NCBI GenBank assembly: GCA_963732365.1
Contig: CAVSZC010000005.1
Coordinates: 1,842,836 to 1,906,835 of the forward strand
Direction: 5' to 3'
Origin: SR-FBR-E99 sp963732365
GTDB lineage: Bacteria; Bacteroidota; Bacteroidia; Bacteroidales; VadinHA17
DNA: 64,000 nucleotides
Made by a program: the position numbers and the translations under genes. Under the pieces are notes generated by a model, which saw only the letters and a list, made by a program, of their open reading frames with translations, was not told the origin of the DNA and did not search any database. Of this stretch, positions 44,891 to 52,456 are shown in pieces. How positions within the stretch are numbered: the first letter of the stretch is position 1; each line of letters begins with the position of its first letter.

Positions 44891-45382
44891 TTAAACATAA
44901 CGTCTGACTCTCTTCTTATATTCAAGATAATCGGATCCAAAAGCTTTTTCAAGAAATTGCTCTTCCGCTTTTATTATCATATGATAAACTGCCATGCTAA
45001 ACAACCCAAGAACCAGGATTACCGGATTCAACAGAATAAGTACAGAAGAGATGGTAATAAGGTCAAATCCCAGGTAAATCGGGTTTCTGCTGATCCTATA
45101 AAGTCCTCCGGTTTTTAGGGTGGTTTTATTGGTTGGTATACCAAACCGGGTTGACCTGCCCAGGGTAAAGAGGCTCAGGACAGAGAACAGAAGACCAGGA
45201 ACTAGTAATATGTATCCAATGACGTCCAAATTCAAATGAATTGTTTCAGGCAGAATGTTCTTGTTCGTGAAGGATAATATTAAAATCATCCAGACGATGT
45301 ATCCTGCTATTTTACCGGAGTAGAACAGGAGAGGGTTTATTGCCGGTTTGCCAAATACTTCCATTGCCTTTTTGTTTATCAC
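44891..45382 (-). CDS. ICMT/PEMT-like membrane methyltransferase
   Basis: The 163-aa integral membrane protein has the pattern of isoprenylcysteine carboxyl methyltransferase-like enzymes: GGLYRISRNPIYLGFDLITI, and EEQFLEKAFGSDYLEYKKRV at the C-terminus, including the RNPxY and final ExxL..YxxY motifs. The start overlaps the preceding methyltransferase gene by 4 bp (45379-45382), so the two are coupled. An alternative ATG is at 45364. Confidence 0.78.
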   Translation of the reverse strand: MINKKAMEVFGKPAINPLLFYSGKIAGYIVWMILILSFTNKNILPETIHLNLDVIGYILLVPGLLFSVLSLFTLGRSTRFGIPTNKTTLKTGGLYRISRNPIYLGFDLITISSVLILLNPVILVLGLFSMAVYHMIIKAEEQFLEKAFGSDYLEYKKRVRRYV

Positions 45383-46419
45383 TCCTTCGGGCGCAACTGT
45401 TCATATATCAGATCAAAATTCTGCATTATAGCCCTGGCATTCAGGCTGTCAGGACCATTCTCAAGATACAGGTTATAATAAGTCCATGCATTTTCCTTAT
45501 CCCCGGTCACCAGGTAGACTTCCCCGATCGTTCCGTATAGCTTTGAAGATTTCGGGAATAATTCTGCACCCATATTGAGAACAGCAAGTGCTTCAGGGTA
45601 AGCTCTTGCGCCGAGAAACTCATTTCCGAGAATTGTGAATACTTTCTCAGAAAGATCGTATTGGGCTGTGTCTCCCTTAATCTCGTCAAATAGCTTCTTT
45701 GAGGCTGCTATGCCGTCGCTGAGGAGTGTCTTTTGAATAAGCTCCCCGGCCGATTTCTTTTTAACATCAGGATGAGGCTCAAGAATAAAAATGTAGTCAT
45801 GAGGAAGTATTGTGTCAACCTTAACAAGTTCATAACCTGCAGTATAAGCACTTTTTTTAATACGCTCTGTTATGGTCGGAGGTTTTATGCCAGGTTTCGA
45901 TCTGTCAATCCCAAATTCCCTGTCTATCTCTTCGTCACGAGGGTCAAGGATCACGAGTTTTGATCCCGGTCTCAGGCTCTTTTTAAGGTTTGTCAGCAGG
46001 TTGTCCGGGTTCTCAATCATATGGTAAACCAAAACCATCAATGCCATATCAAGGGAATGGTACGGGAACAAAGGGTCTTCAGATTCCCCAACAACAGTTT
46101 CCACATTGGAAATATTCAACCTTCTGCAACGCCCCCTGAGGTAGGCCAGGGAAGATTCATCTATGTCATTTGCATAGACTTTTCCTTCTGGACCTACTTC
46201 ATTTGCAAGAAGCACAGTGTACCTGCCGCGACCGGCACCTATCTCACCGATTGTCATTCCTGGCTGAACGCCAATTGCCTTAAACACAATGTTCGGAGGT
46301 TGCCTCTCATTAATCTCTTTTTCCCAGGGCTCTGACATATCGTTCTGACCAAGCAGTCGAGCGCTCATGATGAAGAGCACTCCGGCAACTGCCATTAAAT
46401 GCTGAAATGTCAACTTCAT
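45379..46419 (-). CDS. SAM-dependent methyltransferase with signal peptide and TPR-like tail
   Basis: The 346-aa protein begins with a signal-like stretch (MKLTFQHLMAVAGVLFIMSARLLG), followed by a class I methyltransferase domain: IGEIGAGRGRYTVLLA (motif I), VYANDIDESSLAYL and KLVILDPRDEE. From about residue 230 the protein is helical with TPR-like repeats (YPEALAVLNMGAELFPKSSK). SAM is not known to be exported, so either the N-terminus is a membrane anchor facing the cytoplasm or the protein is repurposed. Coupled to the membrane methyltransferase downstream. Confidence 0.75.
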   Translation of the reverse strand: MKLTFQHLMAVAGVLFIMSARLLGQNDMSEPWEKEINERQPPNIVFKAIGVQPGMTIGEIGAGRGRYTVLLANEVGPEGKVYANDIDESSLAYLRGRCRRLNISNVETVVGESEDPLFPYHSLDMALMVLVYHMIENPDNLLTNLKKSLRPGSKLVILDPRDEEIDREFGIDRSKPGIKPPTITERIKKSAYTAGYELVKVDTILPHDYIFILEPHPDVKKKSAGELIQKTLLSDGIAASKKLFDEIKGDTAQYDLSEKVFTILGNEFLGARAYPEALAVLNMGAELFPKSSKLYGTIGEVYLVTGDKENAWTYYNLYLENGPDSLNARAIMQNFDLIYEQLRPKE

Positions 46420-46550
46420 TTTTTTGTTTGTTAATACTGTTTGTTTAACGTAATTCTATATTTTTTTCGGAAATGATAACCTGAATCTTATGGTGCTGCT
46501 GGGTTAAATGCAGAGGTCAATGAGTTATCGCGTGACTTCATAATCAGAAT

Positions 46551-47765
46551 CTAAATTGACCTGATAAGGTCATTCAAAGCATGGGAAATCTCAATAATCC
46601 GGTTGCAATCAACAATCCCGGTATTATCTTTTGGTGTGTGTGTGATATCCTGATCACCTATGTTATCAATGAACCATTTTGACGACACCGCAATAGCCGG
46701 AACACCAAATTGCAAAAAGATACTGTGATCGCCCTGGGGCCATTGGACTCCTTCTGTTATTCCACTGTAATTACTGATTACTTTTTTGGTTTGCTCAAGT
46801 ATTTCATCCGGCAGGTTAAAAAGGGAAAATGACGACAGTCCTTCACGGTACCCTGCACCGTCTATGTTTATATTCAGCAGCATCCTGCTGAAATCATTCA
46901 TACTTGATGATATGTAATTCATCTGACCAGGGACAGCGTAGTGATCCTCCCCGTTAAGTGCAACAATTTCAATGAGTCTGTTGCCGTTAAAATCTTTGAG
47001 CAGGTCTGACAATAACATAAGTACAATCACTCCTGTCGCGTTATCGATTGCACCAGGAGTGCCTTTTTTGGCATCAATATGGGCTGTAACCACAATCTTT
47101 GGTGAGTTGCTGTTACCCTTTCTTCCGATGACATTGTAACCTTTCCCTGGTATCCTCTTTGACTCAGACTCAAGGAAAACGGTCTTCCCGCTTTTGAGTA
47201 TGAGTTTTGAACCTTCTTCTTCAGTCATGTAGACAGAGGGGATATCGAAATCACCATCTTCTATCAATGGGAAGGGGTATACTCCTCCTGCCAGTGCTGC
47301 ATTTCTGCCGGTGGCACATATTATTGCTTTTGCTCCGCTGTTCTCAAGGATCGAGATGATTTTTTGATGCTCCTCCGGATTATAAAATACAAAGTTTTTT
47401 GGCATCAATTGCTCTCTGGCAATCTCGCCGAAAAGGAATAATATCTTATTCTTTGCGTTAACCTTTGATAATTCTTCGATGGTAGACGCGGAGACTAATT
47501 CACCCTCACCGCTGAATCCATGTGAATAAGGGCTTACCAGAACCTCAAAGCTTTCACCATCAGAAATGAGATTTGCTCCATTTTCCTCCCAGTCAAATGC
47601 TTCGAATTCAGCCATTTCTGTTTTCCATCCGAGCAGTGCCAGCTCCTTCTCCAGGAAGAAAGTGGCCTGCCTGTTCCCCTCGCTGCCTACACATCGCTCA
47701 GTAATATCCGTACAAAGAGTTTTAAGGTAGTCTCTGCATTTTAACAGTGAATGATTTTCCGCCAT
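46551..47765 (-). CDS. M28 family zinc aminopeptidase
   Basis: The 404-aa protein has a PA-type inserted domain and the M28 catalytic core. Zinc ligands are visible in order: TAHIDAKKG, GAIDNATGV, LNGEDHYAV (catalytic Glu), NINIDGAGY and DITHTPKDN. No signal peptide is present, so it likely acts in the cytoplasm as an aminopeptidase or carboxypeptidase on short peptides. Confidence 0.88.
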   Translation of the reverse strand: MAENHSLLKCRDYLKTLCTDITERCVGSEGNRQATFFLEKELALLGWKTEMAEFEAFDWEENGANLISDGESFEVLVSPYSHGFSGEGELVSASTIEELSKVNAKNKILFLFGEIAREQLMPKNFVFYNPEEHQKIISILENSGAKAIICATGRNAALAGGVYPFPLIEDGDFDIPSVYMTEEEGSKLILKSGKTVFLESESKRIPGKGYNVIGRKGNSNSPKIVVTAHIDAKKGTPGAIDNATGVIVLMLLSDLLKDFNGNRLIEIVALNGEDHYAVPGQMNYISSSMNDFSRMLLNINIDGAGYREGLSSFSLFNLPDEILEQTKKVISNYSGITEGVQWPQGDHSIFLQFGVPAIAVSSKWFIDNIGDQDITHTPKDNTGIVDCNRIIEISHALNDLIRSI

Positions 47766-47819
47766 AGAACATTATCCTTATTATTCTTATTCCAATATAT
47801 GAATTTTGCAATGAGTGCA

Positions 47820-48299
47820 TCATGTTTCAGATCCTTTTCTGAGGTCCACTTTCATGAATAGTACCAGCAATACGGGGATGGCAAGAACAATAGCACCAAA
47901 TGCAAGCAACAGAATATTACCGGTATTGACCCCAGGCTCAAGAAGGGACATGGAAGGGTCTGAACTGTTGTAGTAAACCTTTGGCTTTGAGCCTAAGGGA
48001 TATTTTTCAAGAAATTCTTCTGCAACACTCCTGTTTTTTGTGTTGAAGCTGATATTGCTGATGGTGTTAGAACTATAATCGGCACTGTCAACAGTATATG
48101 AATAGGTTATTGAAGGGTAATACTTTACGGCACCAGCTACTTCTGAACCCGTTATCAGGCCAACTGTCGAAGACCAGCTATCAGTCTCTGCAGCTTTCTT
48201 GAACTTTATAAAACCCAAAAATGTCAGGCCTAGACCGAACACGACCATTATTACCAGACCTGGTATATCTTGTCTTCCAATTACGGCTTTCATATTCAA
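47820..48299 (-). CDS. DUF3592 membrane protein
   Basis: The 159-aa protein has a membrane helix at each end (PGLVIMVVFGLGLTFLGFI and ILLLAFGAIVLAIPVLLVLF) and a beta-rich middle part (YPSITYSYTVDSADYSSNTI, VYYNSSDPSMSLLEPG) that matches DUF3592. Function is unknown. It stands alone between the M28 peptidase and rsgA. Confidence 0.78.
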   Translation of the reverse strand: MNMKAVIGRQDIPGLVIMVVFGLGLTFLGFIKFKKAAETDSWSSTVGLITGSEVAGAVKYYPSITYSYTVDSADYSSNTISNISFNTKNRSVAEEFLEKYPLGSKPKVYYNSSDPSMSLLEPGVNTGNILLLAFGAIVLAIPVLLVLFMKVDLRKGSET

Positions 48300-48420
48300 T
48301 TATTTTATAATCTATTTATTCCCAGACACCCTATGTGTAAACTTACAGTCCTTTGATGTAATCAAAAATTGGAAGATAGTCCATTTTTGATGTTGCTGAC
48401 TCCGGTTACAAAACTGTCTT

Positions 48421-48460
48421 GCGTGCCGGAGCCCGGGCACACCTTGCGACAAACCTGTTA
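48421..48460 (-). repeat. possible degenerate cassette site 3' of rsgA
   Basis: In minus-strand direction, 22 bp past the rsgA stop, the sequence reads TTAACAGGTTTGTCGC, resembling the conserved site start CTAACAGGTCGG. A hairpin (GTGCC..GGCAC) follows. No matching GTTA end is clear, and the private arms do not pair with those before rsgA. It may be a decayed array site or chance. Confidence 0.25.
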
Positions 48461-48481
48461 ATATTATTGACCGTGTTATGT

Positions 48482-49546
48482 TTAGAACTTGCTTTTATTG
48501 TCTTTAAAATAGGTTTTAATCATCTTTCCGAAGGCTTTGTCTTTTCTTCGTTTTTCTGAGACAGACGCCTGAAACCATTCTTGTTCTTTCTGAATTTTTT
48601 GATAATTATCATAGGAATCTTTGTCGATAGTTCCATTGTTCAGTGCGTCAATAACGGCACATCCGGCTTCATTAATGTGTTTACAGTCAGAAAATTTGCA
48701 ATTTATTGCGATGCTAACGATCTCCTGAAATGTCGTTATGATCCCCTCCGTATTATCTGTCATGCCCAGTTCCTTCATTCCCGGGGTGTCAATAATGATA
48801 CCTCCATTTTCCAGAACAAATAATTCACGATGATCAGTGGTATGCCTTCCCTTGTTGGTGCTCAGACTTATTTGTCCTGTTTTTAATACGTTCTTTTTCA
48901 GGAGGTTATTGATCAAGGTTGATTTGCCAACGCCCGAGGAGCCAACGACGCAATATGTTTTTCCTTTTTGTATGAAATCCAATAACTGGTCAAGCCCTTT
49001 CAGAGTCATGTTACTAAGCTGGATATACTTAACTTTTTTGTCTCTTTTTTCAAGGGTGCTGATTGCTTCCTGAATATCATTTTCGGTGGATAAATCAATC
49101 TTGCTAATTACCAGAACCGGCTCAATATTAGCTGAATAACATATAGCCAGGTATCTTTCAAGCCGGTTTATGCTGAAATTATTGTTTATAGCCTGAACAA
49201 TAAACGCAACGTCAATATTTGCAGAAATGATCTGAGTCTCACCAAATTTGCCCACAGCCTGTCTTTCAAGTACTGATTTTCTGGGAAGTATTTTATGAAT
49301 AATTGCCTGATGCGAGTCATAGGTTGTCATTGCCACCCAGTCACCGACAGCAGGAAAATCAGTTCTTGATTTTGCTGCAAATCTTAAATTGCCGGTAATT
49401 TCAGCAGCATATTCATTTTCGCCATCTGAGACGACATATCTTTCCCGGTGTTCCTGAGTCACTCTGCCGATTGAAAAGTCAGTAAGTTGATTTTCTCTCA
49501 GACAGGTAGCGAGCCCGTCATTAAATCCGAGGTCAAGGAGATTCAT
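48482..49546 (-). CDS. rsgA: ribosome small-subunit-dependent GTPase A
   Basis: The 354-aa protein has the OB-fold N-terminus, a circularly permuted GTPase with G4 (VISKID), G1 (GSSGVGKSTLINNL) and G3 (DTPGMKELG), and a C-terminal zinc knuckle (CKFSDCKHINEAGC). RsgA matures the 30S ribosomal subunit. Its start is only 30 bp from the last structured repeat of the cassette array, making it the array's downstream neighbour. Confidence 0.94.
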   Translation of the reverse strand: MNLLDLGFNDGLATCLRENQLTDFSIGRVTQEHRERYVVSDGENEYAAEITGNLRFAAKSRTDFPAVGDWVAMTTYDSHQAIIHKILPRKSVLERQAVGKFGETQIISANIDVAFIVQAINNNFSINRLERYLAICYSANIEPVLVISKIDLSTENDIQEAISTLEKRDKKVKYIQLSNMTLKGLDQLLDFIQKGKTYCVVGSSGVGKSTLINNLLKKNVLKTGQISLSTNKGRHTTDHRELFVLENGGIIIDTPGMKELGMTDNTEGIITTFQEIVSIAINCKFSDCKHINEAGCAVIDALNNGTIDKDSYDNYQKIQKEQEWFQASVSEKRRKDKAFGKMIKTYFKDNKSKF

Positions 49547-49575
49547 TTTTGTTCAGTAATGTAAGGATATATGGA

Positions 49576-49995
49576 TAACGATCTGGCAATAAAATTAGTA
49601 GTTGTTGCCTGACGCCGCACCTGACAGAGTCCGGAGATCCCTCCTCAGACGGGGCCAGAAAGTTGTCATGTGGCGACCCGCTCGAGCGCAGTGAGCATCG
49701 GCAGTGCAAGGACTCCTTCGCCAAGGCTTCGGAGTCCGAAGAAGGGAATTCTGTGCCCCGACGAAGTGAAGCGGAATCGGGGGTACAAGGCTGATCGGGG
49801 CAGGTAACAAGTCAAGGTACACAGAGTTTGTTAGTGGGCACTGGCGCGATCGCGGTATAAGGTATTACAAATTTGTCTTGGGTGCAGGAACAAAAGCAAA
49901 AACCGTGACACCAGGAGGCCGCCAGCCACAGAACTGTCATCTTTATTCAGAAAATTCTCGCGGCACACATTCCAATGACATATACCGACCTGTTA
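49576..49995 (-). repeat. cassette site A (attC-like, array end next to rsgA)
   Basis: The 420-bp site runs from TAAC (49576-49579) to GTTA (49992-49995). The GTTA side is canonical (CATATACCGACCTGTTAGC); the rsgA side (GGATAACGATCTGG) is divergent. It shares 86 of 88 bases (49836-49923) with site D (55531-55618) and a similar opening (GGCAATAAAATTAG). The private arm GTTAGCACAC (49992-50001) pairs with 50408-50417. No gene is seen inside. Confidence 0.65.
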
Positions 49996-50013
49996 GCACA
50001 CGTTTTGTTTCTT

Positions 50014-50391
50014 TTATTCATTACAATTATAGACAAGGGAATCCAGTAATGTTTTATTCGATGAGAATACATCTAAACTACCTGATGCTTTTACCACTGT
50101 ATCTCCTTGTTGAATATTGTTGTAAAAGCCACCACATTCATTAATGAAATGCACTTTTATTAATCTCTTGTCAATCAGGCTTCTGAATTCCACAGCTGGG
50201 TAGTTATGATTTGAATAGTCAAGATACTTTCTTTCAACAACAGCATTTAAAGCTACCCCCTTCGTTCTATTCATTTCAAAACAAACTACTGATTCATTAT
50301 GAATGAACAGTTCTGGTTTAACAAACCTTAAAATTATAAAACCAAGTATCAGTGTAACAATGATTAATGAGTTTCTTGATTTGGGTTTCAT
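50014..50391 (-). CDS. cassette 1: hypothetical small membrane-anchored protein
   Basis: I do not recognise this 125-aa protein. It has one N-terminal helix (SLIIVTLILGFIILRFV) and a soluble beta-rich domain (FEMNRTKGVALNAVV, KVHFINECGGFYNNIQQGD) that is probably extracytoplasmic. The cassette spans 49992-50417 and is bounded by the pair GTTAGCACAC / GTGTGCTAAC. The gene starts 17 bp from its upstream box and stops 13 bp before the next, a compact cassette like those of integrons. Confidence 0.65.
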   Translation of the reverse strand: MKPKSRNSLIIVTLILGFIILRFVKPELFIHNESVVCFEMNRTKGVALNAVVERKYLDYSNHNYPAVEFRSLIDKRLIKVHFINECGGFYNNIQQGDTVVKASGSLDVFSSNKTLLDSLVYNCNE

Positions 50392-50413
50392 CCACTTATT
50401 TTTAAATGTGTGC

Positions 50414-50538
50414 TAACGGTTGCGTGTATGACACGTTGGGGATTGCGGGCTTCGTACGTATCCGCCGACACAAACGCTGATGCGGGACAGAACGCTTGAT
50501 TTAACCACTTAAACCCCAATGTTTAATACACGATGTTA
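50414..50538 (-). repeat. cassette site B (short, divergent attC-like)
   Basis: At 125 bp this is the shortest site and has its own sequence. Outer stems are visible: CGTGTAT (50423-50429) with ATACACG (50526-50532), and CGTTGGGG (50434-50441) with CCCCAATG (50514-50521, one G-T pair). Between the TAAC/GTTA boxes and the first stem lie short unpaired spacers, as in classical attC sites, and its length is in the usual attC range. Confidence 0.7.
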
Positions 50539-50551
50539 GCAGAAGCCATTT

Positions 50552-52456
50552 TTAGAATGCTACTTGTCTTAATACTGTCTTTCCAATTGGTATAAGTTCC
50601 ACTTTTTCTAATTTGCCTGTATTTTGATTGATTAATTTTGTCTGTATTTTTCCTTTTTCGTATTTTGTTTTTACGCCTTCTTTGAATGAATATCTTTCAG
50701 GCGAAGTTGGTTCATAAGTGAAGTCAATGAAATTCTCCATATATGTTTTCCCAGTAATTTCTTTCGCATTGATTGGCGAAGCATAAAGCAACGCACCATA
50801 AGTAAAATAATGAGAACCCGTATTATCTGTGTTTATTTGAATATCTGTTTCAAATGAAATTTTCACATAGTCATTTGGAGAAAAATCTCTTTCAATAACT
50901 ATGAAGTCATTCTCAATTCTAAATTTTTCATTCGTTTTTATATTTTTTGTCCAGTTGGGGTTCCTTATTTTTAGTGTGAAATATGACGGATTTGCCTGGA
51001 CTATTTTAAATTTAAAATCGTTTTCGGCAGGATATTGCGTTATATTTTCAATTTGTATTTTGTTTCCATTGAGTGTGGTTTCCAAAATATTCGGCATTAA
51101 TAGTGTAGCAACCAAAGTTGTTTCGTTTTCTTTCATCCAGGAATTTTGAACAAAATAAGGAGAAATTCTACCAGCGTTAGGATTACAACACACAGCTACA
51201 TCTTGATGAGCAGGCGAATATTTATAGCGAGTTTGCTTTCTGTCGGGTTCAATTTCACCATTTTTAGTGCCTAACATTTCAAAGGAATTGTCGGTTTTTA
51301 AGTAAGCAATACAAGAGTGTTGAGGATTTCTTGAACCTTGTGCTGCATTATAAAAAATATTCTCCACAACATCGCCCTCATCAGCGTTTCCGGTTTTTTG
51401 AAATAACAGGCAATAACTATCCAACAATTCTTGTAGTGAACAATACTCGTAACCGGTATGTGTAGCATCTGCGTTGCGTTCGGCAATCCATTCGTCACCA
51501 ATTGCACCACCACTAATGGTGGTTACGTTTTTAATTCGTTCTAAATATATTTTTAATGCTTTGTTTATTTCCTCAATATTGCCGGCATATTTGGCTATAA
51601 TTAATGCTCTTATGTGTTCAAACGTATGTACACCGTGTGATTTTAATTTATAGGTCGGATTCAGAATGTTTTTCAGTTGTGCATCGGCTTCTGATTGATA
51701 GGTGTTTGAAAAATCCTGATAGAGAAACAAAGAATATTGTCTGTACTTTTCATCTTTTGTTTGAAAATACATTCTTTCCAAAACATCAGTAAACGTTAAG
51801 CCGTGTGAAACACCACCATTAAAAGATGTTCCGGAACTAAACGGGCTTGAAGCATTGATGGGATAATTCTCCATTACGTTTTCTACGGCGCTTTCAACTG
51901 CTTTTAAAACTTTTTCGTCTTTTGTATATTCGTAATAGGCCAGCAAACCGCGGTATAAAGTTGCTTTTGACCACAGTTCGCCATTTTCTGAATTGAACTT
52001 GTATCGTAGCTCTTTATCATAAATACCTATATACCCATCTTCATCCTGTGTGGTTAAAATGCGTTCAATATAGTTCTTTACCTTGTCAGTATCCTTTTTA
52101 TCGTCTAATAATAAAACATTTCGTAGATAACCATCCCACCAGTTTGATTGCGTTTCGCTGTTCCACCATTTGTACTGGTCGTCACCGGCCGCATCACCTT
52201 CTTTTAGATTTCCCAAGTCTTTAGCTTTGCTATTTTCCCCCAATCTTCCTGAGGCATAAATAGGATCGTTAATAAGTTCAGGCACAATCCTGTCGAGGTT
52301 TCCAACAAAACCAGCCACATCTTTTTGCATTTGTTCTTTGAGCCACCCTGTTGGTTTAACACTCCCGAAAGGCAAAGTATTGAATATTTCGGATGATTCC
52401 TGAGCATTCAGATGTATGGAACATAATAATAAAATTGTTACTATTAGGACTCTCAT
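50552..52456 (-). CDS. cassette 2: GH127 beta-L-arabinofuranosidase-like glycosidase
   Basis: The 634-aa protein has a signal peptide (MRVLIVTILLLCSIHLNAQ) and a GH127-type alpha/alpha barrel. The zinc/cysteine active site of GH127 is visible: Glu and Cys in HTGYEYCSLQEL, and the Cys pair in DVAVCCNPNAGR. The family removes beta-L-arabinofuranose from plant-type glycans. It overlaps the GH92 gene by 4 bp, so both are made together. The pair forms one cassette (50535-54647) with private ends GTTAGCAGAA / TTCTGCTAAC. The DNA is more AT-rich than the chromosomal part. Confidence 0.85.
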   Translation of the reverse strand: MRVLIVTILLLCSIHLNAQESSEIFNTLPFGSVKPTGWLKEQMQKDVAGFVGNLDRIVPELINDPIYASGRLGENSKAKDLGNLKEGDAAGDDQYKWWNSETQSNWWDGYLRNVLLLDDKKDTDKVKNYIERILTTQDEDGYIGIYDKELRYKFNSENGELWSKATLYRGLLAYYEYTKDEKVLKAVESAVENVMENYPINASSPFSSGTSFNGGVSHGLTFTDVLERMYFQTKDEKYRQYSLFLYQDFSNTYQSEADAQLKNILNPTYKLKSHGVHTFEHIRALIIAKYAGNIEEINKALKIYLERIKNVTTISGGAIGDEWIAERNADATHTGYEYCSLQELLDSYCLLFQKTGNADEGDVVENIFYNAAQGSRNPQHSCIAYLKTDNSFEMLGTKNGEIEPDRKQTRYKYSPAHQDVAVCCNPNAGRISPYFVQNSWMKENETTLVATLLMPNILETTLNGNKIQIENITQYPAENDFKFKIVQANPSYFTLKIRNPNWTKNIKTNEKFRIENDFIVIERDFSPNDYVKISFETDIQINTDNTGSHYFTYGALLYASPINAKEITGKTYMENFIDFTYEPTSPERYSFKEGVKTKYEKGKIQTKLINQNTGKLEKVELIPIGKTVLRQVAF

